The position numbers and the translations under genes were made by a program. Shown one piece after another: positions 61,935-64,000 of a stretch of 64,000 bases of DNA (positions are counted from its first letter, which is position 1; each line of letters begins with the position of its first letter). This DNA comes from 34-65-8 sp964516135 (lineage in GTDB: Bacteria > Pseudomonadota > Alphaproteobacteria > Sphingomonadales > Sphingomonadaceae): assembly GCA_964516135.1 (NCBI GenBank), contig CAZEWN010000014.1:1-64000 (forward strand). Reading direction: 5' to 3'. The notes under the pieces were generated by a model. That model did no database searches. It saw only the letters and a list, made by a program, of their open reading frames with translations, and was not told the origin of the DNA.

Positions 61935-62780
61935 TTACAGCTTCTTGCCGATGAAGTCCGCCGCCGAGTGGCGTTCGCGCAACTGTTCGTCGTCTTCGCC
62001 CCAGGTTTTGGTGACGATCCGTCCGCGCCGCACGGCTGGCCGCGCAGCAATTTCATGGACCCAGCGCGCGACGTTGGCGTATTCGTCGATCGAAAGGAAA
62101 GTCTTCGCGTCGTTGTAAGCCGTGCCGAAAACGAACCCCGATAGCCAGGGAAACGTGGCCATGTCGGCAATGGTGTAGTCGGGTCCGCCCAGGTACGCGC
62201 TTTCGGCGAGTCGCTGGTCCGCAACGTCGAACAGTCGCTTCGTTTCCATGGCATAGCGGTTGATCGGGTATTCGTATTTCTCCGGCGCATAAGCGTAGAA
62301 ATGCCCGAATCCGCCGCCGATGAAAGGTGCGCTGCCCATTTGCCAGAATAGCCAGCTGAGCACTTCGGCGCGGGTATGGTCGGTGGGCAGGAACATTCCA
62401 AACTTTTCCGCCAGATGTAGCAGGATGGCGCCGCTCTCGAACACGCGCACTGGCGCGGGACCAGTTCGATCGACGAGTGCGGGAATCTTGCTGTTGGGGT
62501 TCACGGCCACGAAACCGCTGGTGAACTGGTCGCCGTCGGAAATGGAGATCGTCCAAGCGTCATATTCCGCGGCCTGTCCTGCCTCGATCAGTTCCTCGAG
62601 CATGATCGACGCCTTCACGCCGTTGGGCGTCGCAAGCGAATAGAGCTGAAACGGCTGCTCGCCCTCGGGAAGCGCGCGATCCTCTCGCGCGCCCGCCGTC
62701 GGGCGATTGATCGAAGCGAACCGGCCGCCGCTTTCGACATTGGTCCATACTGCGGGCGGGGTGTAGGTCGGGTCGGACAC
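61935..62780 (-). CDS. glutathione S-transferase-like protein (YghU type)
   Basis: A 281-residue protein with an N-terminal extension before a thioredoxin-fold GST domain (LYSLATPNGVKASIMLEEL) and a helical C domain (LGGPDYTIADMATFPWL). NPNSKIPAL and the FESGAILLHLAEK block are the glutathione-binding motifs. The extension VWTNVESGGRFASINRP is characteristic of YghU, which has disulfide-bond reductase activity with glutathione. GTG start. Confidence 0.9.
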   Translation of the reverse strand: MSDPTYTPPAVWTNVESGGRFASINRPTAGAREDRALPEGEQPFQLYSLATPNGVKASIMLEELIEAGQAAEYDAWTISISDGDQFTSGFVAVNPNSKIPALVDRTGPAPVRVFESGAILLHLAEKFGMFLPTDHTRAEVLSWLFWQMGSAPFIGGGFGHFYAYAPEKYEYPINRYAMETKRLFDVADQRLAESAYLGGPDYTIADMATFPWLSGFVFGTAYNDAKTFLSIDEYANVARWVHEIAARPAVRRGRIVTKTWGEDDEQLRERHSAADFIGKKL

Positions 62781-62866
62781 GCGTAAATCTCCGCATCAGG
62801 GGGCTGGGGGGGGGGAATGGACCGCACGCGCCGGAACCGCAAGGCATTCGCGGGCATTGCGCGCAT

Positions 62867-63880
62867 ATGGCAACAACATCCGCGAAGCTCGTCTATGTGG
62901 ACGACAGCCTGCCCGGCATCACCCGCAAACGGTCGGGCAAGGGCTGGTCCTATTACGATGCGCAAGGCACGCTGATCACCGACGCGGCGGAAAAGGGGCG
63001 GCTTAACGCAATCGCCTTGCCACCCGCTTATGTCGACGCCTGGTTTTGTCCGGCGCCAAATGGGCATATCCTGGCGATTGGCTATGACGCACGCGGACGC
63101 AAGCAGTATCGCTATCATCCTGATTTCCGCACGGCGCGCGAAAGCGAGAAGTTCGACGGTTGCCTGACGTTCGGTGAATTACTGCCGTTGGTCCGCAAAC
63201 GGGTCGACGATGATCTTGGCCAACGCGAACTCACCCGCGAACGCGCGGTGGCCAGCGTCGTGCGGCTGCTTGACCTGGGCGCGGTCCGCGTGGGGAACGA
63301 AGGCTATGCCAAGGCCAACAAGAGTTTCGGCGCGACAACGCTTCGCCGGCGCCATGCCGAAATTACGGGGCGGCGGTTGAAACTGCGGTTCACTGCCAAG
63401 GGCGGGGTGTTGCGTGAGGTCACGCTCAGTGATGGTGCACTCGTGCGCGTGGTCCGCAAGATGCAGGATCTGCCGGGCCAGCACGTATTCAAATATGTCG
63501 ACGAGGATGGCGATATCTGCTCCGTCGGTTCGGGCGACGTGAACGACTACTTACGCGAAACGATGGGGCAGGATTTCACGGCAAAGAATTTCCGCACTTG
63601 GCATGCGAGCGTGCTGGCGCTCAAGCTGCTTGCGGAAACCCGCGACAAGCTGCCGCTAAAAGCCGTGCTGGCAGATGTCGCCGCGCATCTCGGCAATACC
63701 CCCGCGGTTACGCGCAAGAGCTACATCCACCCTGCCGTCCTGGCGTTGGTCGAAAGGCAGGAGGAATGGCGCGCCGATTTCCGGCTACCCCGTGCGACGC
63801 AATGGTTGGCGCGCGAGGAACGCGCCCTGCTCGACCTGCTCGAATCCAGTCCCGCGGCTCAGAAGCTGCTCGCGGCATGA
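62867..63880 (+). CDS. type IB DNA topoisomerase (poxvirus-like)
   Basis: A 337-residue relaxing enzyme. The catalytic tyrosine is Y286 in VTRKSYIHP, with R141 (RVGNEGYAKANKSFGATTL) and R243/H246 (NFRTWHAS) completing the active site. The N-terminal part (RKRSGKGWSYYDAQG) matches the DNA-binding module of bacterial TopIB. These occur in many alphaproteobacteria. A run of ten G bases lies about 50 bases upstream. Confidence 0.95.
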   Translation: MATTSAKLVYVDDSLPGITRKRSGKGWSYYDAQGTLITDAAEKGRLNAIALPPAYVDAWFCPAPNGHILAIGYDARGRKQYRYHPDFRTARESEKFDGCLTFGELLPLVRKRVDDDLGQRELTRERAVASVVRLLDLGAVRVGNEGYAKANKSFGATTLRRRHAEITGRRLKLRFTAKGGVLREVTLSDGALVRVVRKMQDLPGQHVFKYVDEDGDICSVGSGDVNDYLRETMGQDFTAKNFRTWHASVLALKLLAETRDKLPLKAVLADVAAHLGNTPAVTRKSYIHPAVLALVERQEEWRADFRLPRATQWLAREERALLDLLESSPAAQKLLAA

Positions 63881-63883
63881 GCG

Positions 63884-64000
63884 ATGGCTGACACGACGCC
63901 CCCCGTTCTGCCCGATCGGTTGGGCCGCATGGCGCGTGATGTTCTCGCCGCCGCGTCGGACGGGAACATGACCCTGGCGGTGGCGGAAAGCTGCACCGGT
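63884..64000 (+). CDS. CinA-family protein, 5' part (runs off window)
   Basis: The first 39 codons of a gene that continues past the window end. The sequence MADTTPPVLPDRLGRMARDV is followed by MTLAVAESCTG, which begins the CinA C-terminal (nicotinamide-nucleotide amidohydrolase) domain. The short N-terminus suggests a stand-alone amidase domain protein. It starts three bases after the topoisomerase stop. Confidence 0.8.
   Translation, partial: MADTTPPVLPDRLGRMARDVLAAASDGNMTLAVAESCTG

Overview
The window reads as a piece of a GC-rich alphaproteobacterial chromosome, most likely a member of the Sphingomonadales. The evidence is the gene order rpmF-plsX-fabH-ihfA-merR, the run corC-ybeY-phoH-miaB-plsC-fur-mucR-rimI-tsaB, a MucR/Ros regulator, a class II DAHP synthase, DUF721 and DUF1489 proteins, and a TonB-receptor-based sugar locus. 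No species can be named from the sequence alone.

Layout. (1) 1-7.7 kb is the tail and lysis end of a prophage: a capsid-cement-like protein, then a junction that joins the first 24 codons of a capsid-like gene to the 3' part of a tape-measure-like gene, then tail proteins, an amidase endolysin, a holin-like protein carrying a lipobox, and a small zinc-ribbon protein. The structural genes expected between capsid and tape measure are missing, so this is probably a defective prophage or an assembly collapse. (2) 7.7-8.07 kb is a non-coding stretch with four copies of a 13-bp repeat, followed by an S24/LexA-like repressor. (3) 8.7-42.2 kb is housekeeping DNA: metallohydrolase, MAPEG protein, lipid and ribosomal genes, Smc with two Dsb-like thiol oxidoreductases, DUF721, MutY, a serine hydrolase, NudC, a FrnE-like protein, DUF1489, MgtE, a peptidyl-prolyl isomerase, LysR, the long minus-strand corC...nfuA run, an M16 peptidase, DAHP synthase, an egtBD ergothioneine pair and a retropepsin-like membrane protein.

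(4) 42.2-61.6 kb is the distinctive part, a carbohydrate-utilisation island. It contains three GH43 glycosidases, a four-gene sugar ABC importer, a GntR/FCD regulator, a Gfo/Idh sugar dehydrogenase, DgoA, DgoK and DgoD of the De Ley-Doudoroff galactose pathway, a 929-residue TonB-dependent receptor, two flavin-dependent-halogenase-like proteins (one with its signature residues, one without) and an aldose epimerase. An AT-rich motif with core ATATAAA recurs once in each of the four control regions and nowhere else that I noticed; at the receptor gene it overlaps a well-formed promoter. The proposed reading is that lipoprotein GH43 enzymes and the receptor capture a galactose-containing glycan, the ABC importer brings sugar into the cytoplasm, and the Dgo enzymes convert galactose to pyruvate and glyceraldehyde 3-phosphate. 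No lactonase is present in the island.

(5) 61.8-64.0 kb holds a tRNA-Gln(UUG), a YghU-like glutathione transferase, a type IB topoisomerase and the start of a CinA-family gene that runs off the window.
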